DNA of 64,000 nucleotides from positions 4,732,001-4,796,000 of the forward strand of contig NZ_JAGJBY010000001.1 in the NCBI RefSeq assembly GCF_020010905.1, read 5' to 3'. Below, one piece after another: positions 42,171 to 51,018 of the stretch (the first letter of the stretch is position 1; each line of letters begins with the position of its first letter). The stretch comes from Streptomyces acidiscabies (GTDB lineage: Bacteria > Actinomycetota > Actinomycetes > Streptomycetales > Streptomycetaceae). Below the pieces are notes generated by a model that was not told the origin of the DNA, did no database searches, and saw nothing but the letters and a program-made list of their open reading frames with translations. The position numbers and the translations under genes were made by a program.

Positions 42171-43124
42171 ATGAGCGGCGGGAACTGGGTGGGCATGGGG
42201 TGGGACTGGACGGATCACGGGGACGTCCGTGCGCGGCTCGACGCGGGTGCGGATCCCGAGGAGTGGAGCGGCGGACTGCCCCTGCACCGGGCAGTCGTCT
42301 CCGGCTCGCCCGAGGTCGTCACCGAACTCGCCGGCCGGGTCGCCGATGTGGACGCCCTGTGGGAGGGGAGGACCGCGCTGTGGGAGGCGGTCGAGTCCCG
42401 CCACGTCGAGCACGCGCGGGCTCTCGTCGCCGCTGGTGCGGACCCCTGGCTGCCCCAGCTTGGCGGCTGGTCCCCGGGCCGCCTCGCCCTCGCGGGACCG
42501 ACGCCGGACCTCTTCGAACGGCCCGAAGGGCAGCCCGGGTTGACCGATGCGGAACGCCTGGTCGCCGAGGAGGCGGCCCGGCTGCTGGGCGCCCTCGGGG
42601 AGTTCTACTACGACGGCATGGGCGTCGCCTGCGTCGCGGGCATCGACGCCGACGAGGCCGTACGGCGCCTGGAGGCGGGCGAGGTCGACCCCGAGGACCT
42701 CGCGGAGCTGCTGGAGGCGCCGTACGACTTCGATATGGACGAGAGCCTGCTGATCGTCGGCGTGACGACGGTGCCCGGCGGGTGCGTCGTCGCCCAGCCG
42801 TGGGGGTACGGGCCGCAGACGCCCGGCGTGATGAAGCGGCTCACCGTCGGGACGCGGGGGTACGGGGTGTACGCCAACCCCAAGAGCGGCAACCAGGGGT
42901 GCGTCGTCCGGGACGGCGTGGTGGAGGGATGGGACCTGCACCCCGGCGGAGGGACGGACGTCGGACAGAGCGCCGACGAGGTGCTCATGGGCTACCTCTA
43001 CTCGCTGAAGCCGATGGCGTACGCCTGCGCGTGGGCGGGCCTGCGGCCGGTCGACGGGAAGGCGTTCACGGGACAGCCGGACAGGTGGGTGCGACTGCCG
43101 GAGCGGGACTACTGGAAGGAGTGA
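42171..43124 (+). CDS. Ankyrin-repeat protein
   Basis: A 317-residue soluble protein. The first 110 residues carry three ankyrin-like repeats (VRARLDAGADPEEWSGGLPLHRAVVSG, then ALWEAVESRHVEHARALVAAGADPW-type units). The rest is a separate domain with YYDGMGVACVAGIDADEAVRRL and TTVPGGCVVAQPWGYGPQTPG, ending VRLPERDYWKE, of a type I do not recognise. Ankyrin repeats mediate protein contacts. The promoter at 42112-42134 matches the damage-inducible pattern, hinting at a stress role. Confidence 0.85.
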   Translation: MSGGNWVGMGWDWTDHGDVRARLDAGADPEEWSGGLPLHRAVVSGSPEVVTELAGRVADVDALWEGRTALWEAVESRHVEHARALVAAGADPWLPQLGGWSPGRLALAGPTPDLFERPEGQPGLTDAERLVAEEAARLLGALGEFYYDGMGVACVAGIDADEAVRRLEAGEVDPEDLAELLEAPYDFDMDESLLIVGVTTVPGGCVVAQPWGYGPQTPGVMKRLTVGTRGYGVYANPKSGNQGCVVRDGVVEGWDLHPGGGTDVGQSADEVLMGYLYSLKPMAYACAWAGLRPVDGKAFTGQPDRWVRLPERDYWKE

Positions 43125-43292
43125 GCGAGCCGCGCCGGGGCGGAGGGTGGAAGCCGTCACTCCGGAACCGTGCTTCGAGGGCCGGTCCGCCGGGCATGGT
43201 CACGGGGGCGGTCCGCCCAGTCGAAGGCACCGGGGCCCATCAGTACCTATACGCGTCACAGGATCCGGCAGGGATCCGCAGGGAGGGGAGCC

Positions 43293-44249
43293 ATGTCGTC
43301 GTCCTGGTCTGCTTCGGAACACCGGCCGGATGAGGAGCGGGCACAGCCTGTCGTCAGGGCACCGGCCTCCGCCGCCGTCTTCCTGGTGTTCACCGTCGAA
43401 CCCGGCGGCGAACCCGTGGCCAGGGACCTGCTCGCCGGGCTCGCCGGACTGGTCAGGTCGATCGGCTTCGGGCACCCCGAGGGGCAGCTGTCGTGCGTCG
43501 CGGGCGTCGGCGCCGAGGGCTGGGACCGGATCTGCGGGGCCGGTGAACGCCCCGCCGCCCTGCACCCGTTCCGGCCCCTCGAAGGCCCCCGGCACCGGGC
43601 TGTCGCCACGCCGGGCGACCTCCTGTTCCACCTCCGCGCCACCCGCCCCGACCTGTGCTTCGCGCTCGCCACGGAGATCGTGAAGCGGCTGCGCGGGGTC
43701 GCCGTCCTCCAGGACGAGGTGCACGCGTTCTCCTACTTCGACGCCCGCAACCTCCTCGGCTTCGTGGACGGCACGGAGAACCCGGTCGGCCGGATCGCCG
43801 CAGAGACCGCGCTCGTCGGCGCCGAGGACCCGGCGTTCGCGGGCGGGTCGTACGCGATCGTCCAGAAGTACCTGCACGACGTCGAGGCGTGGGAGAAGCT
43901 CGCCACCGAGGAGCAGGAGGGCGTGATCGGGCGGACCAAGGCGACCAACATCGAGCTGGAGCGGCCCGGTTCGCACGTCGACGTGAACACGCTGACCGGG
44001 GACGACGGCGAGGAGCGGCGGATCCTGCGCGCCGCGCTGCCGTTCGGGCGGCCCGGACACGGCGAGTTCGGGACGTACTTCATCGCCTACGCGGGCGACC
44101 CCGAGATCCCGGAGACCATGCTGCGGCGGATGTTCCTCGGTACGCAGGACACCGGGCCCGATCCGATCCTGGACTTCTCGGAGGCGGTCACCGGCACGCT
44201 GTTCTTCGTACCGCCGACGGACTTCCTCAAGAGGCTGGCGGCGCGCTGA
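43293..44249 (+). CDS. DyP-type (dye-decolourising) heme peroxidase
   Basis: A 318-residue protein from the ATG at 43293, preceded by GGGAGGGGAG. The GxxDG motif GFVDGTENP (about 152-160) carries the distal Asp, SYAIVQKYLHD follows, and RILRAALPFG includes the conserved distal Arg. The C-terminal PETMLRRMFLG segment is also typical. DyP peroxidases use H2O2 to oxidise phenolic or dye-like substrates, and many are cargo of encapsulin shells. There is no signal peptide, which fits the cytoplasmic (B-type-like) branch; no encapsulin gene is adjacent. Confidence 0.93.
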   Translation: MSSSWSASEHRPDEERAQPVVRAPASAAVFLVFTVEPGGEPVARDLLAGLAGLVRSIGFGHPEGQLSCVAGVGAEGWDRICGAGERPAALHPFRPLEGPRHRAVATPGDLLFHLRATRPDLCFALATEIVKRLRGVAVLQDEVHAFSYFDARNLLGFVDGTENPVGRIAAETALVGAEDPAFAGGSYAIVQKYLHDVEAWEKLATEEQEGVIGRTKATNIELERPGSHVDVNTLTGDDGEERRILRAALPFGRPGHGEFGTYFIAYAGDPEIPETMLRRMFLGTQDTGPDPILDFSEAVTGTLFFVPPTDFLKRLAAR

Positions 44250-44296
44250 GGCTCGCGGTCGTCGAGGTCTGCGGTTGTCGAGGCGACGCCTCTCTA

Positions 44297-44327
44297 CTGT
44301 CCTGTAGAAGTTCTGTCCTGTAGAAGT
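44297..44327 (+). repeat. 15-bp direct repeat CTGTCCTGTAGAAGT
   Basis: Two exact copies at 44297-44311 and 44313-44327, one base apart, in the space between the peroxidase and channel genes. TCTAC (44293-44297) can also pair with GTAGA (44304-44308). The arrangement would suit a regulatory binding site, but no regulator is adjacent. Confidence 0.6.
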
Positions 44328-44343
44328 ATCCCGGGGTGATCAC

Positions 44344-44372
44344 TCAACCCGCCCTCGCCCAGGGCGGGTTGA
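44344..44372. terminator. 12-bp perfect hairpin after the peroxidase gene
   Basis: TCAACCCGCCCT (44344-44355) pairs exactly with AGGGCGGGTTGA (44361-44372) over a 5-nt loop. It lies 95 bp after the DyP stop and 47 bp before the channel gene. No T-run follows, as is common for streptomycete terminators. Confidence 0.65.
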
Positions 44373-44418
44373 CCGGTGTGCCCGCTCGCACGCGTGACGA
44401 AGGAGCCAGGACAGCAGG

Positions 44419-45348
44419 ATGCCGCACATGCACGACCCGGCGATCGAGGTGGCGCCGATGAACCCCGCCCGCCAGGAACTGGCCGACCGCTGCCGCGCGG
44501 TCACCGAGTCCCGGTGGTTCGCCCTCACCGTCTTCGCGGTGATCCTCCTCAACGCGGCGCTGCTCGGCGTGGAGACCTACACCGGTCTCGTCGCCCGCTG
44601 GCACACGGGGTTACGGTTCGCCGAACACCTCTGCCTCGCCGTCTTCACCGCCGAACTCCTCGTCCGCCTCGGCGCGCACGCCGACCGGCCCCGGGACTTC
44701 TTCAAGGACCCCTGGAACCTTTTCGACCTCGCGGTCATCCTCACGACTTTCCTCCCGGTGGTCCGCGAGAACACCACGATCCTGCGTCTGCTGCGCCTCG
44801 CCCGGGTCCTGCGCAGCGCGCGGTTCCTGCCGCAACTGCGGGTCATGCTGGTCGCGGTGGTCCGCAGCCTGCCGGGCACGCTGAGCTTCCTGCTGGTCGG
44901 GGCGCTGCTGCTGTACGTGTACGCGATGGTCGGCTGGGTCTTCTTCAGCCGCGAGGACCCGCAGCACTACGGCTCCATCGGGCGGGCCGTCCTCACGCTG
45001 TTCCTGCTCATGACGCTGGACGGCATCGGGGACGCGGTCCACAGCGGCCTGGAGATCTCCCGCTGGAGCCTGGTCTACTACGCCTCGTACGTGCTGCTGG
45101 CCTCGTTCGTGCTGGTCAACGTGCTGATCGGGGTGGTGATCACGTCGCTGGACGAGGCGCGGGAGATGGAACGGGAGGCGGCGCGGGAGGCGGCGCGGGA
45201 GAGCCAGGAACCCCCTGCGCGCCGAGAACCGGCTTCCCCGGGCGCCCCCATGGAGGACGACCTCCTGCGGGCCCGCATCAGCGCGGCCCGCCAGGCCCTG
45301 GACGACCTCGAACGGGACCTCGCAGGTGCGGGGAGACCCGGCCCTTGA
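44419..45348 (+). CDS. Voltage-gated ion channel-like protein (bacterial Nav fold)
   Basis: A 309-residue six-helix channel subunit. S1-S3 lie at about 32-120, the S4 voltage sensor is ILRLLRLARVLRSARFLPQLRVM with arginines every third residue, and S5, pore and S6 follow (LPGTLSFLLVGALLLYVYAMVGW; LTLFLLMTLDGIGDAV; LVNVLIGVVITSLDEARE). The pore sequence TLDGI occupies the place of the TLESW filter in NaChBac-type sodium channels, so ion selectivity may differ. A coiled-coil-like Glu/Arg-rich C-terminus (EREAAREAARES, ALDDLERDL) would support tetramer assembly. Later in-frame ATGs at 44428 and 44458 are alternative starts. Confidence 0.87.
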   Translation: MPHMHDPAIEVAPMNPARQELADRCRAVTESRWFALTVFAVILLNAALLGVETYTGLVARWHTGLRFAEHLCLAVFTAELLVRLGAHADRPRDFFKDPWNLFDLAVILTTFLPVVRENTTILRLLRLARVLRSARFLPQLRVMLVAVVRSLPGTLSFLLVGALLLYVYAMVGWVFFSREDPQHYGSIGRAVLTLFLLMTLDGIGDAVHSGLEISRWSLVYYASYVLLASFVLVNVLIGVVITSLDEAREMEREAAREAARESQEPPARREPASPGAPMEDDLLRARISAARQALDDLERDLAGAGRPGP

Positions 45349-45375
45349 CCTCAACTTAAGTCCAGGTTCTACGGT
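45345..45375 (+). promoter_or_regulatory. MerR-type promoter with 19-bp spacer
   Basis: TTGACC (45345-45350) and TACGGT (45370-45375) are separated by 19 bp, and the spacer holds an imperfect dyad CCTCAACTTAAGTCCAGG (45349-45366) centred on CTTAAG. Over-long spacers with an internal dyad are the mark of promoters activated by MerR/SoxR-family proteins. It drives the MarR-like gene starting 40 bp downstream; the -35 overlaps the channel gene's stop. Confidence 0.72.
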
Positions 45376-45414
45376 CCTGGGTGTCACACCGACCACACCC
45401 AGGGGGAACCCCGC

Positions 45415-45891
45415 ATGACCACCGAGAACCTCACCGACGCCGACCTCGCCGCGCAGCCCGTCGCGTACTGGACCGGCGTCGCGTACGAGGCGACCATCGC
45501 CCACATCCGCGCGCACATGGCCGAACTCGGCACCTCCCAGCCGCAGTTCTGGATCCTGCGCAACCTCTCCCGCCACGACCTCTCGCCCGACGGCCACGGC
45601 AGGACGGTCGTGGAGCTGAGGGACGCCATGACCACCTACCTCCGCCCCGAGGACGACCTGGCCGCCGAGGCGGAGAGCCTCCTGGCCAAGGGCTGGATCA
45701 GCCGCGACGGCGACGACCGGCTGTGGATCACGGAGGCGGGCGAGGAGGCGCGTACGGCGGTCAAGCGGCACGCTCCCGCCGTACGCGAGAGGATGCACGA
45801 GGGCATCGACGACGCCGACTACGTCACGACCGTCAAGGTACTCCGGCGGCTGATCCGCAACGCCGGTGATCCGGCCGGGGTGTTGGGGTGA
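45415..45891 (+). CDS. MarR-like winged-helix regulator
   Basis: A 158-residue protein preceded by AGGGGGA. The layout is MarR-like: N-terminal dimerisation helix (WTGVAYEATIAHIRAHMAELG), QPQFWILRNLSRHDL, a helix-turn-helix around TVVELRDAMTTYLRPEDDLAAEAESL, a wing with GWISRDGDDRLWITEAGEEAR and a C-terminal helix. Several such proteins sense redox or phenolic compounds. Its promoter looks MerR-regulated. The 3' end meets the end of the ABC transporter operon on the other strand with a 3-bp gap. Confidence 0.82.
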   Translation: MTTENLTDADLAAQPVAYWTGVAYEATIAHIRAHMAELGTSQPQFWILRNLSRHDLSPDGHGRTVVELRDAMTTYLRPEDDLAAEAESLLAKGWISRDGDDRLWITEAGEEARTAVKRHAPAVRERMHEGIDDADYVTTVKVLRRLIRNAGDPAGVLG

Positions 45892-45894
45892 GTC

Positions 45895-47712
45895 TCAAGT
45901 CCCCTGCAACCGAGCCGTCGTCCGGGTCAGCGCGGCCGTGAAGGGGTGGGCCGGGCGGGTCAGGATCTCCTCCGCCGGGCCCGTCTCGACCAGTTCGCCG
46001 GCGTCCAGGACCACAATGCGGTGAGCCAGGGCGGCCGTGTCGAGGTCGTGGGTGATCAGGACGAGGGTCAGGTCGGGGCGGGTGTGCAGGAGTGCGGTGA
46101 GGGTGTCGAGGATCGTGCGGCGGGTCACCGGGTCCAGGGCCGAGGTGATCTCGTCGCACAGCAGGACACGCGGGCGGGCGAGCAACGCGCGGGCCAGGGC
46201 GGCGCGTTGGAGTTCGCCGCCGGAGAGGGCGGCGGGGAGACGGGCCCACAGGGACTCGGTGAGACCGAGGCTCGTCAGGGTGTCGCGGGCCTCGTCCTGA
46301 GCGGCCGGCGTGGTCAGGCCGCGCAGGCGGATCGCCGTGCGGGAGACCTGGTCCAGGATCGTGCGGTGCTCGTCGAACGCCGAGCGCGCGTCCTGGAACA
46401 CGTACTGCACGGCGGCGAGTTGGGCGCGGGTCCGGTCGCGGAGGCTGCGGGGGAGAGGGGTGCCGTCGAGGGTGACCTCGCCGTCGTACGTGCGGTGCAG
46501 GCCGGCCAGGGTGCGGGCCAGGGTCGTCTTGCCGCTGCCCGAACGGCCCACCACGGCAAGGCATTCGCCCTGGTGGAGGGTGAGGCGGGGGATGTGGACG
46601 ACCGGGGTACGGCGGTGACGAGCCGTCAAGTTCTCGATGCCCAGGACCTGTTCGCCCGGTGTCGTGTCCGGTGACGTGAACGGCCTTGCCGCATCGAAGA
46701 GTTCGCGGGTCCACGGGTGCTGCGGAGTGAGACGGAGGCGGTCCACGGGGCCCGACTCGACGACGCGGCCCGCACGCATGACGTGGACCTCGTCGGCGAG
46801 GGCCCGGACGACGTCCAGGTCATGGCTGAGGAGGACCACCGCGATGCCGCGCGCGGCCAGGGCGGAGAGTTCGTCGACCACCCGGCTCTTCGTCAACGCG
46901 TCCTGCCCGGTGGTGGGTTCGTCGGCCACGACGACCTGGGCACCGAGGAGGAGGGCCTGAGCGAGGGTGATGCGCTGCTGCTGGCCGCCGGAGAGCTGGT
47001 GGGGGAAGCGGCGCAGCAGGGGTTCAGGGACCTGGGCGTCGGCGAGGGCGCCCGCCAACAGTCCCCGGCGTTCCGTACGAGGCCGGGTACGGGCGATGTC
47101 CGTCAGCAGCGCCGAGACCCGGCGGGCGGGGTTGAGGACGGCGGCCGGATGCTGAGGGACGTACCCGACCCGGTCGGCGGCACGGACCTCGCCGGTCACG
47201 GCGGCGCCGGGCGGGAACTCGCCGAGCAACGCGAGCCCGGTCGTGGTCTTGCCGCTCCCCGACGCGCCCACCAGCGCGGTGACGCGACCGGCGGTCACGC
47301 GGAGGCTGACGCCGTCGACGATGGCCCGGCCGCCGATCTCGACGCGGAGATCACGGAGTTCGGCGACGACGCGCTCACTCGGGGCGGTCTCGGCCGCACT
47401 GTCTCCGGCTGGGACGCGTGGGGGCTCAGCAGCTCTCTTCGGCATACGCCGGGTCCTGTCGCCTCCGGCTGGGACGCGCGCGAGCCCGCCACCTCCGTCG
47501 GGGACCCGCCCAGCCTTGCTACGCCCGCTGAGGGGACGTTCGGCTCCGCCGCCGTCGGGAGTGTGGAAGATTCCGCCGTCTATGTCGGGAACGCGCCCGA
47601 GCCCAGCATCTCCGCCCGGACCCCGCGAGGCTCCGCCACTCGCGCCCGGAACCCGGGCAGCCCCACCAGCCCCGTCCGCAACAGGCCCGCCGCTGCCACC
47701 CGCACCACTCAT
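45895..47712 (-). CDS. Fused Opp/Nik-type ABC ATPase (DppD-DppF fusion)
   Basis: A 605-residue protein with two complete ATPase domains. The first (about 113-345) has GASGSGKTT, LSGGQQQRI and VVVADEPTTGQD; the second (about 370-600) has GRSGSGKTT, LSGGELQRAALARA and LLCDEITSALDP. It combines the OppD- and OppF-like halves of a peptide/nickel/metallophore importer in one chain. The first 90 residues are low-complexity Gly/Pro with degenerate GGxARVP units; an ATG at 47445 would omit them. The start overlaps the permease stop by 4 bp, and the gene is the last of the leftward metallophore-like operon. Confidence 0.92.
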   Translation of the reverse strand: MSGAGGSGGPVADGAGGAARVPGASGGASRGPGGDAGLGRVPDIDGGIFHTPDGGGAERPLSGRSKAGRVPDGGGGLARVPAGGDRTRRMPKRAAEPPRVPAGDSAAETAPSERVVAELRDLRVEIGGRAIVDGVSLRVTAGRVTALVGASGSGKTTTGLALLGEFPPGAAVTGEVRAADRVGYVPQHPAAVLNPARRVSALLTDIARTRPRTERRGLLAGALADAQVPEPLLRRFPHQLSGGQQQRITLAQALLLGAQVVVADEPTTGQDALTKSRVVDELSALAARGIAVVLLSHDLDVVRALADEVHVMRAGRVVESGPVDRLRLTPQHPWTRELFDAARPFTSPDTTPGEQVLGIENLTARHRRTPVVHIPRLTLHQGECLAVVGRSGSGKTTLARTLAGLHRTYDGEVTLDGTPLPRSLRDRTRAQLAAVQYVFQDARSAFDEHRTILDQVSRTAIRLRGLTTPAAQDEARDTLTSLGLTESLWARLPAALSGGELQRAALARALLARPRVLLCDEITSALDPVTRRTILDTLTALLHTRPDLTLVLITHDLDTAALAHRIVVLDAGELVETGPAEEILTRPAHPFTAALTRTTARLQGT

Positions 47713-48503
47713 GAGACCGTTGTCCCCTTCTTACGGCCCAACGCCGCGTCGAACAGCAGATTCGTCCCCGTCGTCAGCGCCACGATCAGCAGCGCCGGTA
47801 CCACCACCGCCCACGGCTGCACGAACAGCCCCGTCCGGTTCCGGTCGACCATCACCGCCCAGTCCGCCGCGTCCGGCTCGACGCCGACGCCGAGGAACGC
47901 GGCGGTGGCCACCAGGTACAGCACCCCGGTGAGCCGCGTCCCCGCGTCGGCGGCCAACGTCCGTACGCCCGAGCGCGCGACGGTTCCGACGGCGATCCGC
48001 CACCACCCCTCGCCCTGCATCCGCAGCGCCTCGACGGCCGGACGCGACGCCGCTTCCCCGGCTGCGGCCCGTACGATCCGTGCGGCGTCCGGCACGTTCA
48101 CCGCCGCCACCAGCAGCGCGAGCCCCACCGCCCCCGGCGAGAACACCGCAGCGACGAGCAGGATCAGCAACAGCGAAGGCACCGCGAGGAGTACGTCCAG
48201 CGGACGCATCAACACCTCCTCCAGCCACCGCCGATGCGTCAGCGCACAGCACAACCCGACGGGCAGCGCGACGAGATACGCCAGTACGGTCGCCGCGAGC
48301 GCGGTCACGACCACCGGCCGACCCCCGTGCAGGATCTGCTGGACGACGTCCCGCCCCACGAAGTCGGTCCCGAGCCAGTGCCCGCCCCCGAGCGTGAACG
48401 AGGTTCCCCGGGGCCCGGGTTGACCCGCGAACACCGGCCCGAGCAGTGCCAGCAGGAGAGGCACCGCGACGATCACCACCCCCAACGCGAACCGCCCCTT
48501 CAC
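47709..48503 (-). CDS. ABC transporter permease (DppC/OppC-like)
   Basis: A 264-residue permease of the Opp/Nik family with about six hydrophobic segments. The N-terminal helix and LLGPVFAGQPGPRGTSF followed by HWLGTDFVGRDVV is the typical OppC entry, and the ATPase-contact loop is around VRAAAGEAASRPAVEALRMQG. It forms a heterodimeric pore with the product of the preceding gene, overlapping both neighbours by 4 bp. The likely cargo is a metal chelate or small peptide. Confidence 0.92.
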   Translation of the reverse strand: MKGRFALGVVIVAVPLLLALLGPVFAGQPGPRGTSFTLGGGHWLGTDFVGRDVVQQILHGGRPVVVTALAATVLAYLVALPVGLCCALTHRRWLEEVLMRPLDVLLAVPSLLLILLVAAVFSPGAVGLALLVAAVNVPDAARIVRAAAGEAASRPAVEALRMQGEGWWRIAVGTVARSGVRTLAADAGTRLTGVLYLVATAAFLGVGVEPDAADWAVMVDRNRTGLFVQPWAVVVPALLIVALTTGTNLLFDAALGRKKGTTVS

Positions 48504-49462
48504 GCCGCCACCTCCGCCCGAGGCGCGAACCGGTGCGCCACCAGATCAGCCCCCAGATTCAGTACGACCGTCAGCACCCCGAACACCACAGCGAGCCCCT
48601 GCACGACCGGCACATCCCGCTCGGACACCGCGTTCAGCAACACCGTCCCCAGCCCCGGAATCACGAACAACGCCTCCACGACGATCACCCCGCACAGCAA
48701 CCAGTCGACAGTGCGCGCCAGTTGCTGCACAGCCGGCGCGAGCGCGTTCGGCAGCGCGTGCAGATACCGCACCCGCGCCTTCGCCACCCCGTACCGCCGG
48801 GCCTGCGCCACGTACGGCGAGGCCAGCGCCTCGACCATCCCGGCCCGCACCAGCCGCGACAGCGAACACACCGGCCGGGCGAGGAGAACGAGCACCGGCA
48901 GCACTAACACGGCTGGATGCGCGAGGAGTTCGGTCCCGTACCCGACAGCGGTCGGCGGCAGCCAGTCGAGCCGCAGCGCGAACACCGTCACGAGCAGCAC
49001 CCCGAGTGCGAACTCCGGTACGGCGTACACCCCGAGAGTCACCGCACTGGCCAACCGATCAATCCAGCCGCCTTCATGACGGGCCATCAGCACCCCCAGC
49101 CCGAACCCCGCCGGGACCAGCAACAGCAACGTCAGCGAGGCGAGCAGCAGCGTCGGCCCGAAGCCGTCGGAGAGGTACAGGGAGACCGGCCGCCCGGAGA
49201 CCAGGGACGTGCCCAGATCCCCGTGCAGCAGTCCACCCGCCCAGCTCAACAGCCGTTCCCCGGCGGGCTGGTCGAGGTGCATCGCCTCCCGGATCGCCGC
49301 GATCCGCGCCGGGTCGGGCTGATCGCCCGCGAGGGCGACCGCCGCGTCACCGGGCAGCGCCTCGGCGAGCGCGAAGACCAGCAGCACCACAGCCACGGTC
49401 TGCACGACGCCGAGCAGCAGCCGCCGGACGACGAACGAGCCGAGAAAACTCACGCGAGCCAC
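48500..49462 (-). CDS. ABC transporter permease (DppB/OppB-like)
   Basis: A 320-residue permease with six hydrophobic segments and the OppB hallmarks: FVVRRLLLGVVQTVAVVLLVF at the N-terminus, DLGTSLVSGRPV in the first outer loop, RLVRAGMVEALASPYVAQAR (the ATPase-coupling loop) and IPGLGTVLLNAVSERDVPVVQG near the end. Overlaps the binding-protein gene by 13 bp upstream and the second permease by 4 bp downstream. Part of the same importer. Confidence 0.93.
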   Translation of the reverse strand: MARVSFLGSFVVRRLLLGVVQTVAVVLLVFALAEALPGDAAVALAGDQPDPARIAAIREAMHLDQPAGERLLSWAGGLLHGDLGTSLVSGRPVSLYLSDGFGPTLLLASLTLLLLVPAGFGLGVLMARHEGGWIDRLASAVTLGVYAVPEFALGVLLVTVFALRLDWLPPTAVGYGTELLAHPAVLVLPVLVLLARPVCSLSRLVRAGMVEALASPYVAQARRYGVAKARVRYLHALPNALAPAVQQLARTVDWLLCGVIVVEALFVIPGLGTVLLNAVSERDVPVVQGLAVVFGVLTVVLNLGADLVAHRFAPRAEVAA

Positions 49463-51009
49463 ACCTTGTCGAACCGCGCCCAGCCCAGCGTGTTGGCCGG
49501 CGCGGCCTTCTCAACGCCCTTGACCTGGCGGCCCGTTCCGATGATCCAGTCCGCGAACCCCCACACCAGGAACCCGCCCTCGGTGTACAGCCGCCGCTGC
49601 ATCCGCCCGTATACGGCGGCCCGTTCGGTCGCGTCGGACGTCGACTGCGCCTGCCGGTACAGCGCGTCGAAGTCCTTGTGCCGCCAGTGCGTCGCGTTGG
49701 TCGTCGAGTCGGTCAGCAGCCGCTGTGAGATGTGCGCCTCGATCGGCATCGCGCCCGAGCGGTAGCAGGCGAGGACACCGGAGTCGAGGATGTCGCTCCA
49801 GTACGAGTCCTTGCTGCCGACCCGCACTTCGACGGTGACGCCCGCCTTCTTGGCCTGGTCGCGGAAGATCCCGGCGGCCTCCGTGAACCCGGCGGCGACC
49901 TCCGAGGTGTCCAGCGTGACCTTGAGGTCCGAGGCCCCGGCCGCCTTCAGCAGCGCCCGCGCCTTCGCCAAGTCCTGGGCGCGCTGCGGGAGATCGGCCG
50001 CGTAGTACTCGTACCCCTTGCCGAACAGGTCGTTGCCGACGACACCCGCGCCCGACAGCGCGCCGTCCACGAGTTCCTGCCGGTCGGCGATGAGGAAGAA
50101 CGCCTGCCGGACGCGCGGGTCGTCGAACGGCGGCCGGTCGGTCTTCATCGCGAACGCCTGCATGGCGCTGCCGCGCAGCCGCACGATCTCGATCTGACCG
50201 CGTCCCTCGTGCGCGCGGGCGGTCGTCGGGTTCAGCTCGTGCGCATACTCGATCTGACCGCCCAACAGGGCGTTGACGCGCGCCGATTCCTCGTTCGCGA
50301 CGACGAACTCCAGCTCGTCCAGGTGCGGGGCGCCCTCCCAGTAGGAGTCGTTGCGCCGGAAGACCGCCGAACGCCCCGGCGCGAACGACACGAACCTGAA
50401 CGGCCCCGACCCGACGGGCTTCTTGTCGAAGTCGGTCGCCTTGTCGGGCACGATGTACGCGCCGAACGCGGCCAGCACGTTGGCGAATTCGGCGGTCGGC
50501 CGCTTCAGCACGAACTCGATCGTCCGCGTCCCCGTCGCCCGGCTCACGGCGAGGTCGATGGGCTCCAGGGACGCCTTGGCGCGGAACGCCTTCGCCGGGT
50601 CGGCGATCCGGCGGTAGCTGTACAGCACGTCCTGCGCGGTGACGGGCCTTCCGTCGTGGAACTCGGCCTCGCGCAGGGTGACTTGCCACCGGTCGAGGGT
50701 CTTGTTCGGCTCCCACTTCGCCGCGAGCCGGGGTACGGCGGCGAGGTTCGGGCCGTAGTCGGCGAGCTTGTCGTACTGCGCCTTGGCGCGGGCGACGTCA
50801 CCGAAGAGGTTCGCGAGGTGCGGATCGAGGTTCTCGCTGGCACCGCCACCGGCGAAGGCGGCCCGGAGCCGTCCCCCGCGCACGGGCGTGTCACTCCGAT
50901 CACTCCGAGGCTCGCCACCACCGGAGTCGCCGCAGCCGTTGACCGCCAAAGCACCCAGCGAAGCCGCCCCCGCCGCCAGAAAACCCCGGCGACCCAAAGG
51001 AAAACGCAT
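49450..51009 (-). CDS. ABC transporter substrate-binding lipoprotein (OppA/NikA type)
   Basis: A 519-residue family-5 binding protein. The signal RRGFLAAGAASLGALAVNGC has both a twin-arginine pair (7-8) and a lipobox with Cys26, so a Tat-exported lipoprotein is likely. The mature chain shows the cluster-C pattern (WEPNKTLDRWQVTLREAEFHDG, YSYRRIADPAKA and KPVGSGPFRFVSF). Members bind peptides, nickel or metallophore chelates such as staphylopine. Its position with biosynthetic genes and an exporter favours a metal-chelate ligand; that is inference. Confidence 0.92.
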   Translation of the reverse strand: MRFPLGRRGFLAAGAASLGALAVNGCGDSGGGEPRSDRSDTPVRGGRLRAAFAGGGASENLDPHLANLFGDVARAKAQYDKLADYGPNLAAVPRLAAKWEPNKTLDRWQVTLREAEFHDGRPVTAQDVLYSYRRIADPAKAFRAKASLEPIDLAVSRATGTRTIEFVLKRPTAEFANVLAAFGAYIVPDKATDFDKKPVGSGPFRFVSFAPGRSAVFRRNDSYWEGAPHLDELEFVVANEESARVNALLGGQIEYAHELNPTTARAHEGRGQIEIVRLRGSAMQAFAMKTDRPPFDDPRVRQAFFLIADRQELVDGALSGAGVVGNDLFGKGYEYYAADLPQRAQDLAKARALLKAAGASDLKVTLDTSEVAAGFTEAAGIFRDQAKKAGVTVEVRVGSKDSYWSDILDSGVLACYRSGAMPIEAHISQRLLTDSTTNATHWRHKDFDALYRQAQSTSDATERAAVYGRMQRRLYTEGGFLVWGFADWIIGTGRQVKGVEKAAPANTLGWARFDKVWLA

Positions 51010-51018
51010 CAGACATCC

